Assembly: GCA_016934415.1 (NCBI GenBank)
Contig: JAFGSW010000088.1
Span: forward strand, 32,805 to 96,804
Reading direction: 5' to 3'
Source: Spirochaetales bacterium
GTDB taxonomy: Bacteria; Spirochaetota; Spirochaetia; SZUA-6; RPPD01
DNA: 64,000 nucleotides
The notes beneath the pieces are model-generated. The model did not search any database and had not been told where the DNA came from. It worked only from the letters and a program-made list of their open reading frames with translations. Position numbers and translations under genes: made by a program. Positions 34,587-43,778 of this stretch are shown in pieces; within the stretch, counting starts at the first letter, position 1; every line of letters starts with the position of its first letter.

Positions 34587-34994
34587 TTAAAGAATCGGGA
34601 CGAACATGAAAAAAAAGTGGATCAGCGCGATGATGATCGCACCGATGCCGATGAGGAATTTGTTCTCCACGAATATCTTGTCCAGGGCGACAAGAGCCTT
34701 GGTCTCGACGTCGGATTTGGCGCGCAGATAATCGTATAACAACGTGAAGCCGCAGACGAGGCCGGCGCTCCAGGATAAAAGGTCGCCGATAATGGGAATG
34801 CCGTCATAGGCCCAGACCAGCGTAATGAGCGCTACCACGGCGACGACGAGTGCCAGGGCGACTCGCATGCCGATATTTTTAAAAAAATTGTCAAGCTGTT
34901 TGAAAAGCGGCATTTTTTTGCTCAAATGCTCGGACGCGAGCACGAGCCCAGCCAGAATATTCCCTACGACAGACAGAAGATACACTTGCGCCAT
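34587..34994 (-). CDS. Small integral membrane protein
   Basis: A 135-residue inner-membrane protein with three to four hydrophobic segments (MAQVYLLSVVGNILAGLVLA, VALALVVAVVALITLVW, LSWSAGLVCGFTLLYDYL, FLIGIGAIIIALIHFFFMF). No motif is recognised. The ATG at 34994 is preceded by GAGG at seven bases. It stands alone, ends facing repeat element C. Uncharacterised. Confidence 0.65.
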   Translation of the reverse strand: MAQVYLLSVVGNILAGLVLASEHLSKKMPLFKQLDNFFKNIGMRVALALVVAVVALITLVWAYDGIPIIGDLLSWSAGLVCGFTLLYDYLRAKSDVETKALVALDKIFVENKFLIGIGAIIIALIHFFFMFVPIL

Positions 34995-35116
34995 GGACAA
35001 CCTCTTTGTTTGAATCGAATATAGCGCAATTGACATGCCGAGTCAATGTTTTCGGCGCTGAACTGAAAAAAAAGAAGCGGTTTCGAGCCTCACACCGGCT
35101 TGCGGGAGGGCGCCCG

Positions 35117-36652
35117 TCAGGTCCGAGCCCGGGCGCCGCGCCCGGCCAGGGCCTGAGAGACGTAATCCAGCAGATCCTCGGCCAGGAACCAGCCTTTTTC
35201 CCGGGAGGCGATCAAACCGGTGCGCGCGTGCAGGAGCGCGCCGAGCCGGGCGCAGGCATACCCGTCGATCCCCTGGGCGAGGAAGCCCGCCACCATACCG
35301 GCCAAAACGTCGCCCGAACCGCCGGTCCCGAGCGCCGGATTCATGCCGTCCATGACGGTGAAGCGCCCGTCGGGCGCGCCGATGAACGTGACGTGCGTCT
35401 TGAGGATGCACACGGCCTGGAAGCGCCGGCAGACCTCGAGGGTGCTGTCGACGGGAGAGGCGAGAATCTCATCGATCGTTTTTCCGAGCAGGCGGGCGCA
35501 TTCGCCGGGATGCGGGGTGAGGATCAAAGATCGGTCCGCCGCTTCCCGGACGGCGTCTGGGCCGAGCCCGGCGAGCAGGGTGAGACCGTCGGCGTCGACG
35601 ACCTTCGGCAGGCCGATTCCGAGAAGCGCGGCTGCAAGCCGTTTTTTATCTTCGCTCAATCCAAAGCCGGGGCCGATGAGCAGGGCCCGATATTTTTTCC
35701 CAACTTCCTGCGGGTCGAAGGTTTCCGCCGTCACGGGCCGGCACATGACGGAAATGAGCCTGGCGGACAGCGATTGGTGGACCGCGGGATCGGTGTAGAG
35801 GGTGACGAGTCCGGCGCGGCAGCGCGCGGCCGCTTCGGAGCAGAGGACGGCGGCCCCGCTCGTACCCGGCGCGCCGGAAAACACCGCCGCATGGCCGCGC
35901 GTGTTTTTATGCGCTTCCGGGGCGGGCGGCGGGAGAAGATCGTCGAAATCCTCCGGTCCCAGGAATTCGCCCGGTAGGGCGGTGTCATGGAGAAGCGCGG
36001 GCGGAAATCCCGGATCGACGACGGCGATCCGGCCGGCGAGGGGCCGGGCGAAGGGCAGGTAGAGGCATAGTTTCGGCAAACCGAAGGTGATGGTGAGTTC
36101 GGCGCGGACGGCGAGGCCGCCTTTTTTAAAAGAGTCGCCCAGGCCGCTCGGCACGTCGACGGCGACCACGTCGGCCGAAGCGGCATTGACCGCTTCAATG
36201 AGCCTCGCCGACGGCCCGGTGGGCTCTCCCTTGAGGCCGGTCCCCAGAATCCCGTCAAACACGAACCGGCACGCGGCAAGGAGCTCACGGCATCGGTCCG
36301 GCTCCTTTTGCCAGTCCCTGATTTCGATGCCGAGTGCGCGGCAGATATTCAGGTTGACCGCCGGGGAGTTTCCTTCGGCCGGCAGGCCGTTCGCCAGGAT
36401 CACGCTCACTTCATCTTTTCCAGACAGCACAAAGTGGCGGGCCATCACAAGGGCGTCGCCTCCATTGTTGCCGCGGCCGGCCAAAAACACGAAGCGGCCC
36501 GCGGGGAGCGTTCCGTGAAATTCGTATTCAATGAAATGGCGGACGGCCTTGAGGCCGGCGTTTTCCATAAGGACGAGCGGCGCAAGCCCGTACTCCGCCT
36601 CCGAGAGACGGTCGATGTCCGCCATCTGGCCCGCGGTGACGATCCGTTGCAT
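35117..36652 (-). CDS. nnr: Bifunctional NAD(P)H-hydrate epimerase/dehydratase
   Basis: A 511-residue fusion that repairs damaged NAD(P)H (NAD(P)HX). The N-terminal half is the epimerase (YjeF_N, with GRGNNGGDALVMARH near 59-73 and VDVPSGLGD near 167-175); the C-terminal half is the ADP/ATP-dependent dehydratase (YjeF_C), with HKNTRGHAAVFSGAPGTSGAA, LTPHPGECARLLG and the GTGGSGDVLAGMVAGFLAQG site that carries the catalytic Asp. Its ATG overlaps the upstream lipoprotein stop (TGATG), with a GTG three bases earlier. Complete and normal length. Confidence 0.93.
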   Translation of the reverse strand: MQRIVTAGQMADIDRLSEAEYGLAPLVLMENAGLKAVRHFIEYEFHGTLPAGRFVFLAGRGNNGGDALVMARHFVLSGKDEVSVILANGLPAEGNSPAVNLNICRALGIEIRDWQKEPDRCRELLAACRFVFDGILGTGLKGEPTGPSARLIEAVNAASADVVAVDVPSGLGDSFKKGGLAVRAELTITFGLPKLCLYLPFARPLAGRIAVVDPGFPPALLHDTALPGEFLGPEDFDDLLPPPAPEAHKNTRGHAAVFSGAPGTSGAAVLCSEAAARCRAGLVTLYTDPAVHQSLSARLISVMCRPVTAETFDPQEVGKKYRALLIGPGFGLSEDKKRLAAALLGIGLPKVVDADGLTLLAGLGPDAVREAADRSLILTPHPGECARLLGKTIDEILASPVDSTLEVCRRFQAVCILKTHVTFIGAPDGRFTVMDGMNPALGTGGSGDVLAGMVAGFLAQGIDGYACARLGALLHARTGLIASREKGWFLAEDLLDYVSQALAGRGARART

Positions 36653-37902
36653 CACGACCCCCCGGCCGAGGCCAAATCGCTGCGCCAGCGCACGATTTTG
36701 GCGCAGCTGTTTTCCGCGATGAGGGCGTAAAGCAGGCCATTCCTGGAAATGTGGAATCCGGCGGACACCATACCGGTGTCGTCGAGGAGAATTCTGATCC
36801 GTTTCCGCATGCCGCCGTCGGGATCGAGTACGAGGAGCTCGTACGTTGTTGTATTCCTGATTTTGAGGAGGAAGAAGCGATTCGAATCGGATACGCCCAG
36901 GAACGAGTAGGGGAGGGGGCTCTTTTGTTTTTCCTGGAAAAAGAGCACGTCGCCGGTTTGGCCCGTCTCGGCCGGAATGTCTATGAAGCCCGGCTCGTAC
37001 TTTTCCTTTTCGAGGTCGAAGGTGTAAATCCTCGAGCCGGAGTGGGCGATCCGGCTCACGAGCCGCGTCGATTCGTCCTTGATGTTCACATAGTAGGTGA
37101 CCATGATGTAGAGACGGAGGCGCGCGTAATCGGGCACGATTTTCCCGAGGGTGGGGATGAACTCCGAACCTCCAGGGACCGGCAGGCGCGCGTCATCGAA
37201 CTGGACCTCGTACAGAAGCGTCCCCCGGTTGTCGAGCCAGTAGACGATCCGGCCGGATTCGGTCGGGCAGACCACGACGAGGTGGTCGCGGTTCGTCAGG
37301 GAGAAGTCCTCGATGGCGGGAAAGGGCCGGCCGTTCACGCCGGTGCGGCCGATGGTGTCCAGGTAGTTGCCGAGACGGTCGAAGCGCTTGATCATCTTGC
37401 GGAACGCCGCGCCGTTGCCGTCGCCGGTCGGGCCGGCCGGCGAAGCCGCCGGAGTCAGCGAAGGCTCTGCCTCGTCCTCGACGTATATGTTCTTGGCGCT
37501 GTCCACGCCGCAGGCACCGATTCCGGTGAAGGGCACGGGAATGGCCCGCCGCGAAACGATGTCGTGTCCGCTCGTCTGCGTTCCGGCCGGTTTGAGGATG
37601 ACGGGCAGGGGGTTGTGGGACGGGTTGTACAGTAGCAAAGTGAGCTCGCCGAAGGGGGAAAACTGCATGAGCTTTTCGGCATTGCCGTTCACGACGAAAA
37701 AAATGCCGTCATCGAAGAAAACGTCGTTCCGGGCGTACCGGGTCGAATGGCTGTTGAAGAAATAATCGAACTGGTTTTCCATCACCCCGATGTTCAAGGT
37801 GAAAAGGTCCTCGCGGGAAAGGCTGATGATGTTCGAATCACTGCAGGAAGCGATGGAAAAACCCAGACCCAACAATATACACAGGATGAGACGTCGCGCC
37901 AT
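36652..37902 (-). CDS. Spirochaete-type lipoprotein, beta-propeller-like
   Basis: A 416-residue exported lipoprotein with signal ending GFSIASC (Cys20). The body has repeated strand pairs that look like propeller blades (KMIKRFDRLGNYLDTIGRTG; NRDHLVVVCPTESGRIVYWL; ISRNGLLYALIAENSCAKIVR). No catalytic motif. It is first in a two-gene unit with nnr. The ATG lacks a Shine-Dalgarno site; a promoter's -10 box ends nine bases upstream. Function unknown. Confidence 0.7.
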   Translation of the reverse strand: MARRLILCILLGLGFSIASCSDSNIISLSREDLFTLNIGVMENQFDYFFNSHSTRYARNDVFFDDGIFFVVNGNAEKLMQFSPFGELTLLLYNPSHNPLPVILKPAGTQTSGHDIVSRRAIPVPFTGIGACGVDSAKNIYVEDEAEPSLTPAASPAGPTGDGNGAAFRKMIKRFDRLGNYLDTIGRTGVNGRPFPAIEDFSLTNRDHLVVVCPTESGRIVYWLDNRGTLLYEVQFDDARLPVPGGSEFIPTLGKIVPDYARLRLYIMVTYYVNIKDESTRLVSRIAHSGSRIYTFDLEKEKYEPGFIDIPAETGQTGDVLFFQEKQKSPLPYSFLGVSDSNRFFLLKIRNTTTYELLVLDPDGGMRKRIRILLDDTGMVSAGFHISRNGLLYALIAENSCAKIVRWRSDLASAGGS

Positions 37903-37911
37903 GGTGATTTG

Positions 37912-37941
37912 ATAGTACTCACGCGCTCCTTGATTTGTCAA
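37912..37941 (-). promoter_or_regulatory. Sigma-70 promoter giving a near-leaderless mRNA
   Basis: TTGACA (37936-37941) and TACTAT (37912-37917) on the minus strand, 18 bases apart. Nine bases remain before the ATG at 37902. Confidence 0.7.
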
Positions 37942-37985
37942 CCTTCATGAATTAAGGTTCCCATGACGAGGAATCCCGGTCAACC

Positions 37986-38014
37986 TTGACCCCCCCCATG
38001 AAAACCGTTACATT
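37986..38014 (+). promoter_or_regulatory. secA promoter abutting the start codon
   Basis: TTGACC (37986-37991), 17-base spacer containing a C-run, TACATT (38009-38014). Only six bases separate the -10 box from the ATG at 38021, so transcription should begin at or next to the A of ATG. There is no Shine-Dalgarno sequence. Confidence 0.75.
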
Positions 38015-38020
38015 ATTTTT

Positions 38021-40795
38021 ATGCTCGACAAAATTCTTTCCGTTTTCCTCGGTTCGAAGTTTGATAAGGACCTGAAAATGCTCGTCCCGTTGGTCAAAAA
38101 GATCAACGCGCTCGAGTCCGCGATGAGGACGCTTTCGCCGGAAGACGTCAAAGCGAAGACGGCCGAATACCGGGAACGGATCGCGAAGGGCGAATCGCTC
38201 GAAAAAATGCTTCCCGAGGCCTTCGCATTGGCCCGCGAGGCCGCTCACCGGGTGCTGGGAGAGCGCCTCTTCGACGTCCAGCTTATGGGCGGCATCGTCC
38301 TGCACCAGGGCAAGATCATGGAAATGAAAACGGGTGAAGGGAAGACGCTGTCGAGCGTTCCGGCCGCCTATCTCAACGCTCTTTCAGGCAAGGGCGTGCA
38401 TATCGCCACGGTGAACGATTATCTGGCCGAACGCGACTCGCAATGGATGGGACCGGTCTACGAGTACCTGGGGGTGTCGGTGGGGGTGATACTCCCCAAC
38501 CTGGACCAGGCGCGGAAAAAAGACGCTTACGCGAAAGACATCACCTACGGGACAAACAATGAATTCGGGTTCGATTATCTCAGGGACAACATGGTGGTGC
38601 CGGGTTACGGCACGCGCGTCCAGCGCGAGTTCAACTACTGCATCATCGACGAAATCGACTCCATCCTCATCGACGAGGCGCGTACGCCGCTCATCATCTC
38701 GGGTCCGGCCGAGGATGATACGGGCAAATACTTCGAGATCAACAAGCTGATCGCGGAATTGACCGAGTGCGCCAAGGACCCGGCCACCGGCGAATATCCG
38801 GAAGAGAACTCCCCGGTGCCGCTCGTGGGGGACTATAAAATCGAGGAAAAGAACAAGCGTATCTCGTTCACCGACCAGGGCATGAACAAGATCGAGGAAA
38901 TCCTCAAAAGGCGCGGGATCATCACGGACAGCCTGTTCAGCGACGAGAACTTCGAGTACATTCACTACTTCACCCAACTCCTGCGCGCCCACAAGCTCTT
39001 CCATATCGACGTCGATTACGTGATCAACGAGGGCAAAGTGGAGATCGTGGACGAGTTTACCGGCCGCATCCTGCACGGCCGCCGCTACTCGGACGGGCTG
39101 CACCAGGCCATCGAGGCCAAGGAGCGGATCAAGATCGCTTCTCGTAATGTCACCCTCGCCACCATCACCTTTCAAAATTATTTCAAGCTCTACAAGAAGT
39201 TCGGCGGCATGACCGGCACGGCCGACACCGAGGCGCGGGAGTTCGCCAAGATCTACAACCTGGACGTGGTGGTCGTCCCGACCAACCGGCCCGTCAACCG
39301 GACCGACGAAGACGACCTCATTTTCCTCAACGCATCGGATAAATATAATGCGATCTGCGACCAGATCGCGGAGCTTCACCAGAAGGGCCAGCCGGTGCTC
39401 GTGGGCACGGTCTCCGTCGAAAAATCGGAGGTGATCTCCAACCTGCTCAAGAACCGCGGACTCAGGCACGAGGTGCTCAACGCCAAGAACCACGCCCGCG
39501 AGGCGCTCATCATCGCCGAGGCCGGCGCCAGGGGAGCGGTGACCGTCGCCACCAACATGGCCGGCCGCGGCACGGACATCAAGCTGGGCGGCAACCCCGA
39601 ATTCCGGGCGCGCAAAAAAGCCGGTACGGACGCCTCTCAGGAGCGCTACAGGGAAGTGCTCGCGGAGGAGTATGAAAAATGGCGCGCGGATTACAACGAG
39701 GTGAAGGCGGCGGGAGGCCTGTTCGTGCTCGGCACGGAACGCCACGAGGCGCGCCGCATCGACAACCAGCTCCGCGGGCGCTCGGGCCGGCAGGGCGACC
39801 CCGGCACCTCGCGCTTCTACATCTCGCTCGACGACGAACTCATGCGGCTTTTCGGCGGCGACAACCTCAAGAACGTCATGCAGCGGTTCGGTTTCAAGGG
39901 CGGCGAGCCGCTCTACCATCCCATCATCAACCGCTCCATCGAGCGCGCCCAGAAGCGGGTCGAGGAGCGCAACTACGAGATGCGCAAGCACCTCCTCGAA
40001 TACGACGACGTTTTGAACGAGCAGCGGAATTACATGTACGGCAAGCGCGACGAAATCCTGAAGGACGGCGCGCTCTATATCCGCGTCCTGGAAACGGCCG
40101 GTGAAATCGTCGACGGGCTGGTCGAGGAATACAGCCTGCGCAAGGATCGATCGCTCTCCCCCATAAAGAACCTGATCGCCCAGCTTCGCACCGATTTCCT
40201 CTACGTTCCCTCGGTTTCCGCCGAGGAGCTCGCCGCGTTCAACCCGGAGCAACTGAAAAAATTCATCAAACGCGAATTCGAGAATGACATCAGGGAAAAA
40301 GAAAACTTGATCGGCAAGGAGAACCTGAACACGTTCGTTCGGTTTGAATACATCAACAATATCGATTCCCGATGGCAATCGCATCTTGACGCGCTCGACT
40401 CACTCAAGGAAGCGGTCGGTCTGCGCTCCTACGGCCAGAAAAACCCGCTTCTCGAATACAAGCTGGAAGGCTTCCAAATATTCGACGAGATGCTCGCGGG
40501 CATCAGGAACGAGGTCGCCAAGAAGGTTCTGAAGGTGAAAATTCGGGTGTCGGAGGAACAACCGGCGGTCCCGCGGCCGGTCCGGGTTCCCGCGCGCCGC
40601 GGCGAGGCCAGCCACACCGAAATCGGACAGTTCGGCGCCATGGGGGGAGCCCCTCAGGCCGCGCCGTCCGCCGCGCCGCAACGGGCGGCGGCATCGCCCG
40701 TCGCGACGGTGCAGCGCAGCGTGCCCAAGGTCGGCCGGAACGACCCCTGTCCCTGCGGCAGCGGAAAAAAGTACAAGAAGTGCCACGGGGCGTGA
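38021..40795 (+). CDS. secA: Preprotein translocase ATPase SecA
   Basis: A 924-residue motor that drives unfolded preproteins through SecYEG. Nucleotide-binding domain 1 has Walker A MKTGEGKT (~102-109) and the DEID Walker B in [20 protein letters not shown]; the preprotein-crosslinking, helical wing and C-terminal domains are present in order. The C-terminus carries the SecB/zinc-binding tail [18 protein letters not shown] (Cys-X-Cys...Cys-His). Length is normal. It probably has a leaderless mRNA. Repeat element D lies directly downstream, with a T-run that could terminate it. Confidence 0.98.
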   Translation: MLDKILSVFLGSKFDKDLKMLVPLVKKINALESAMRTLSPEDVKAKTAEYRERIAKGESLEKMLPEAFALAREAAHRVLGERLFDVQLMGGIVLHQGKIMEMKTGEGKTLSSVPAAYLNALSGKGVHIATVNDYLAERDSQWMGPVYEYLGVSVGVILPNLDQARKKDAYAKDITYGTNNEFGFDYLRDNMVVPGYGTRVQREFNYCIIDEIDSILIDEARTPLIISGPAEDDTGKYFEINKLIAELTECAKDPATGEYPEENSPVPLVGDYKIEEKNKRISFTDQGMNKIEEILKRRGIITDSLFSDENFEYIHYFTQLLRAHKLFHIDVDYVINEGKVEIVDEFTGRILHGRRYSDGLHQAIEAKERIKIASRNVTLATITFQNYFKLYKKFGGMTGTADTEAREFAKIYNLDVVVVPTNRPVNRTDEDDLIFLNASDKYNAICDQIAELHQKGQPVLVGTVSVEKSEVISNLLKNRGLRHEVLNAKNHAREALIIAEAGARGAVTVATNMAGRGTDIKLGGNPEFRARKKAGTDASQERYREVLAEEYEKWRADYNEVKAAGGLFVLGTERHEARRIDNQLRGRSGRQGDPGTSRFYISLDDELMRLFGGDNLKNVMQRFGFKGGEPLYHPIINRSIERAQKRVEERNYEMRKHLLEYDDVLNEQRNYMYGKRDEILKDGALYIRVLETAGEIVDGLVEEYSLRKDRSLSPIKNLIAQLRTDFLYVPSVSAEELAAFNPEQLKKFIKREFENDIREKENLIGKENLNTFVRFEYINNIDSRWQSHLDALDSLKEAVGLRSYGQKNPLLEYKLEGFQIFDEMLAGIRNEVAKKVLKVKIRVSEEQPAVPRPVRVPARRGEASHTEIGQFGAMGGAPQAAPSAAPQRAAASPVATVQRSVPKVGRNDPCPCGSGKKYKKCHGA

Positions 40796-40823
40796 GGAAA
40801 ATCTTCGGTTGGACGAGGAAGAA

Positions 40824-41012
40824 GAGAGCGAACCACGGATTGGCACTGATGAGACGGATAACACGGATGTGAAAAAATGAATAGAAGAAAAGGGAAAAAA
40901 CAAAGAAAAAAATAACTGAAAAAAAAAGAAAATAAAAGTATTTCCAGTCAAGAATTCTTTTCTCTTCTTTATCCGTGCCATCCGACTTATCCGTGTCCAT
41001 CCGTGGTTCTCT
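40824..41012. repeat. Inverted degenerate-repeat element D
   Basis: Left arm (40830-40870) has AACCACGGAT, GGCACTGAT, GACGGAT, ACACGGAT; right arm (40970-41008) has ATCCGTGCC, ATCCGACTT, ATCCGTGTC, ATCCGTGGT at a 9-base period. Arms can pair along about 35 bases across an A-rich core of 100 bases, and CTCTTTTTTT follows the right arm, so secA transcripts could end here. Confidence 0.85.
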
Positions 41013-41032
41013 TTTTTTCCCGGAGCGCATCT

Positions 41033-41059
41033 TCAAGCTTTCCCGGAACAGACCGATAA
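41033..41059 (+). promoter_or_regulatory. Sigma-28 (FliA)-like promoter of the flgF operon
   Basis: TCAAGCTT (41033-41040), an 11-base spacer, and ACCGATAA (41052-41059). The flagellar sigma-28 consensus is TAAAGTTT-N11-GCCGATAA, so the match is 6/8 and 7/8 with exact spacing. It lies just beyond repeat element D, 35 bases before the flgF start. Confidence 0.7.
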
Positions 41060-41094
41060 TTGAAACGTCAGACCAATCCCTGAAGGAGGCAGAC

Positions 41095-41943
41095 GTGCTG
41101 CGAGGAATCTTCACGGGCGCGAGCGGCATGATCGCCATGCAGCACCGCCTGGACGCGGTGGCCAACAACCTGGCCAACGTCGATACCGCGGGCTACAAAA
41201 AGGACATCGCCGTGTTCAAGGCCTTCCCCGAGTTGCTCCTGCGGCGGTCCAACGACAATGGCGTTTACACATTTCCGATGGGATCGGTCGACACCATGCC
41301 GATGGTCGGACGTCTGGGAGCGGGAGTCGAGTTGAACGAGGTGTACACCACCTTCGAGCAGGGTTCGATGAAGCCGACCGGAAACGACTTCGACATGGCG
41401 CTCGACGGCAAGGGCTTTTTCAGCGTCCGCACGCAGAGCGGCGAGCGCTACACGCGGAACGGCGCGTTCTATCTTAACAACGAAGGCTCCCTAGTGGACA
41501 AGGCGGGGGATTTCGTGCTGGGCGAGAACGGGCCGGTCGTTCTGCAGCAATACAATTTTATGATCGACCAGGACGGGGTGATCTGGCGGGACGCGAGCAA
41601 GGCGGGCGAAGCCGCCCGGCTCGTCTCTCCGTACGAGGTCCAGTGGGAGAACATGGAGCGCGTCGACCGCCTGAAGATCGTCGATTTTGCGGAGCCGCGC
41701 TATATCCGCAAGCAGGGCGATTCGTATTGGTTGGAAACACCCGAATCGGGGCCGGCGACCGTCGTCCCCGGCAATGCCCGTCCCAAGGTCAGGACCGGCT
41801 ACCTGGAGGCGTCGAACGTCAACGCCGTCCGGGAAATGGTGGACATGATCGAGGTCAACCGGGCGTACGACGCCAATTCCAAATCCATCCAGACCCATGA
41901 CACGCTCGTCGGCCGCCTCATCAACGAGATTGGGCGGGTCTAG
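41095..41943 (+). CDS. flgF: Flagellar basal-body rod protein FlgF
   Basis: A 282-residue proximal rod protein of the FlgF/FlgG family. The N-terminal motif ASGMIAMQHRLDAVANNLANVDTAGYKKD and the C-terminal segment VREMVDMIEVNRAYDANSKSIQTHD are the coiled-coil ends shared by all axial proteins (given here in parts). The first of two paralogues, with the shorter central domain, so FlgF (FlhO in Bacillus) rather than FlgG. The start is GTG with AAGGAGG five bases ahead. First gene of flgF-flgG-flgA-flgI-flgJ. Confidence 0.93.
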   Translation: MLRGIFTGASGMIAMQHRLDAVANNLANVDTAGYKKDIAVFKAFPELLLRRSNDNGVYTFPMGSVDTMPMVGRLGAGVELNEVYTTFEQGSMKPTGNDFDMALDGKGFFSVRTQSGERYTRNGAFYLNNEGSLVDKAGDFVLGENGPVVLQQYNFMIDQDGVIWRDASKAGEAARLVSPYEVQWENMERVDRLKIVDFAEPRYIRKQGDSYWLETPESGPATVVPGNARPKVRTGYLEASNVNAVREMVDMIEVNRAYDANSKSIQTHDTLVGRLINEIGRV

Positions 41944-41977
41944 TGATGAACGACGGTGACGAAAAGGAGTTCGTGAT

Positions 41978-42772
41978 ATGATGCGATCGCTGTGGACCGG
42001 CGCGTCCGGGATGATCGGACAGCAGTTCAATATCGACACCATCGCCAACAATCTGGCGAACATCAACACCACCGGCTTCAAGAAGAACCGGGCCGATTTT
42101 GAGGATTTGATCTACCAGACCACGAAATTGGCGGGCACCCCGGCCACCGAGCTCACCGTCGTGCCGACCAACATCTCGGTCGGGCACGGCGTCAGGGCGG
42201 CGGCCAGCCAGAAGCTCTTCGACCAGGGCAGCCTGCAGGTGACCGGCAACAAGACGGACCTGGCCGTCGACGGCCCGGGCTTTTTCCGAGTCCTCCAGTA
42301 CGACGGCACCTATGCTTACACCCGGGACGGGTCCTTCAAGATCGACTCGAACGGGCAGATCGTCAATTCCGACGGGTATCGGCTCATGCCCGAGCTCATC
42401 CTTCCGCCGGACGTCAAGCCGGACACGCTCTCGATTTCGCCGGACGGGCGGGTGACCGTCCAGTTCATCGGCTCGGACGACAATGTCGAGATCGGCCAAA
42501 TCGAGCTTTATCGCTTCGTCAACCCGGCCGGGCTCCAGGCCGTCGGTGACAATCTTCTCATCACCACCAATGCCTCCGGCGAGGCCATCGGCGGCCGCCC
42601 GGGCTTCGACGGCATGGGCAGGCTCAGGCAGGGCATGCTCGAAATGTCCAACGTCAACGCCATCCAGGAAATGGTGAACATGATCGTGGCCCAGCGCGCC
42701 TACGAATTCAATTCCAAAACCATCCAAACGTCGGACAACATGCTCGGCACGGCCGTCAGTCTGAAGCGGTAG
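41978..42772 (+). CDS. flgG: Flagellar distal rod protein FlgG
   Basis: A 264-residue distal rod protein. N-terminus MMRSLWTGASGMIGQQFNID and C-terminus ending VAQRAYEFNSKTIQTSDNM match FlgG closely; length is typical (~260). FlgG polymerises in the periplasm between the proximal rod and the hook. It follows flgF by 34 bases with an AAGGAG site. In spirochaetes the flagellum stays in the periplasm, so this rod does not need an outer-membrane bushing. Confidence 0.96.
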   Translation: MMRSLWTGASGMIGQQFNIDTIANNLANINTTGFKKNRADFEDLIYQTTKLAGTPATELTVVPTNISVGHGVRAAASQKLFDQGSLQVTGNKTDLAVDGPGFFRVLQYDGTYAYTRDGSFKIDSNGQIVNSDGYRLMPELILPPDVKPDTLSISPDGRVTVQFIGSDDNVEIGQIELYRFVNPAGLQAVGDNLLITTNASGEAIGGRPGFDGMGRLRQGMLEMSNVNAIQEMVNMIVAQRAYEFNSKTIQTSDNMLGTAVSLKR

Positions 42773-42794
42773 GCAGGGGGGAAGGGAAAGACCC

Positions 42795-43778
42795 ATGCCG
42801 AGGCAGGCCGTGAAAAGCATCCGGTTCCTCATCGTCCTCGCGCTTGTGAGCGCGGGGCTCGTCTCCTGGGACGGAGACTCCCGGAACGGAGATCGCCCGC
42901 TCGACGTGTATCTGAAGCGCGTCTGTTACCCGAGCGGCGACCGGCTGCGGCTTTCGGACGTGATCCAATCTTCGGGCGCAAACGGATATTCCCTCGATTA
43001 CGATTCGATCCTCCTGCCGCATACGGCGGGACGGCTCGCCGTGCTCCGTCCCCAGGCGGTGCGCGAAGCCCTGAAAACGGTCTTTTCCGGACCGCTCGTT
43101 CTTGTGGGCCGGGACATGCTCGTTATTCCGACAGAATCCGTCGCCGCCGGCGGCGAACTGTTCTATACGGCCTTGCTCGATTTCATCGCGGGTGAAATCC
43201 CGCATCCGGCGGAAAGAATAGAGGTACAGTTCGAGAACGACTCGATGCTTGCCGCGGCGCGTCCTGACAATCCAATCTTCGCCATGGGAAACGCCGTTAT
43301 GCGCGACGGGCTCAAAACGGGTCCCGTGCGGATTACGCTGAGCGAGGGAAGTACGGGGAACGCGGATTCAATCGGCGTTGTGCTCCACGTTTTCGTCGCG
43401 GCGGCCGTGCCCTCCGCCGCCATACCGGCCGGGGGGCGGTTCCAGGCGGGAGATCTCGAGGCGCGCGAAACGGATCTCGTCGGCTGCGACTCGGATCTGC
43501 TTCTTTTCGAACGGGCTGACGGGGCGTACACCGCGCGCTCGTACCTCGCCGCGAACGAACCGATCTCATTGAGAAAGATATCGCGCGCCCTGTTCGTGCG
43601 CGCCGGGGATCGGGTGGCGATCACCTTTGTAAGGAAAAACGTCACCGTCGACCTGCGCGGACGCGCTCTGTCGTCGGGGAGTCTTGAGGAAACCGTGGCG
43701 GTGAAGCCGGATCAGTCAGGCCGCAGATTCACGGCGCGGGTGACGGGCGAAAGGGAGGTCCTCATTGAGCTTGAATAA
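42795..43778 (+). CDS. flgA: Flagellar P-ring chaperone FlgA
   Basis: A 327-residue exported protein; a hydrophobic signal segment (about 9-25) is followed by an N-terminal portion and the SAF-type C-terminal domain with PAGGRFQAGDLEARE and FVRAGDRVAITFVRKNVTV. FlgA binds FlgI monomers in the periplasm and helps assemble the P ring. Longer than enteric FlgA (~220) because of an extra N-terminal domain, as in other spirochaetes. It overlaps flgI by 14 bases, fitting the partnership. Confidence 0.85.
   Translation: MPRQAVKSIRFLIVLALVSAGLVSWDGDSRNGDRPLDVYLKRVCYPSGDRLRLSDVIQSSGANGYSLDYDSILLPHTAGRLAVLRPQAVREALKTVFSGPLVLVGRDMLVIPTESVAAGGELFYTALLDFIAGEIPHPAERIEVQFENDSMLAAARPDNPIFAMGNAVMRDGLKTGPVRITLSEGSTGNADSIGVVLHVFVAAAVPSAAIPAGGRFQAGDLEARETDLVGCDSDLLLFERADGAYTARSYLAANEPISLRKISRALFVRAGDRVAITFVRKNVTVDLRGRALSSGSLEETVAVKPDQSGRRFTARVTGEREVLIELE

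Noticed and set aside
38384-40384. A 666-codon open frame antisense to secA, and similar long antisense frames opposite smc, nadB and the TPR gene
   Set aside because: They mirror strongly biased G+C-rich codon use of the sense genes, have no ribosome sites and no recognisable domains.
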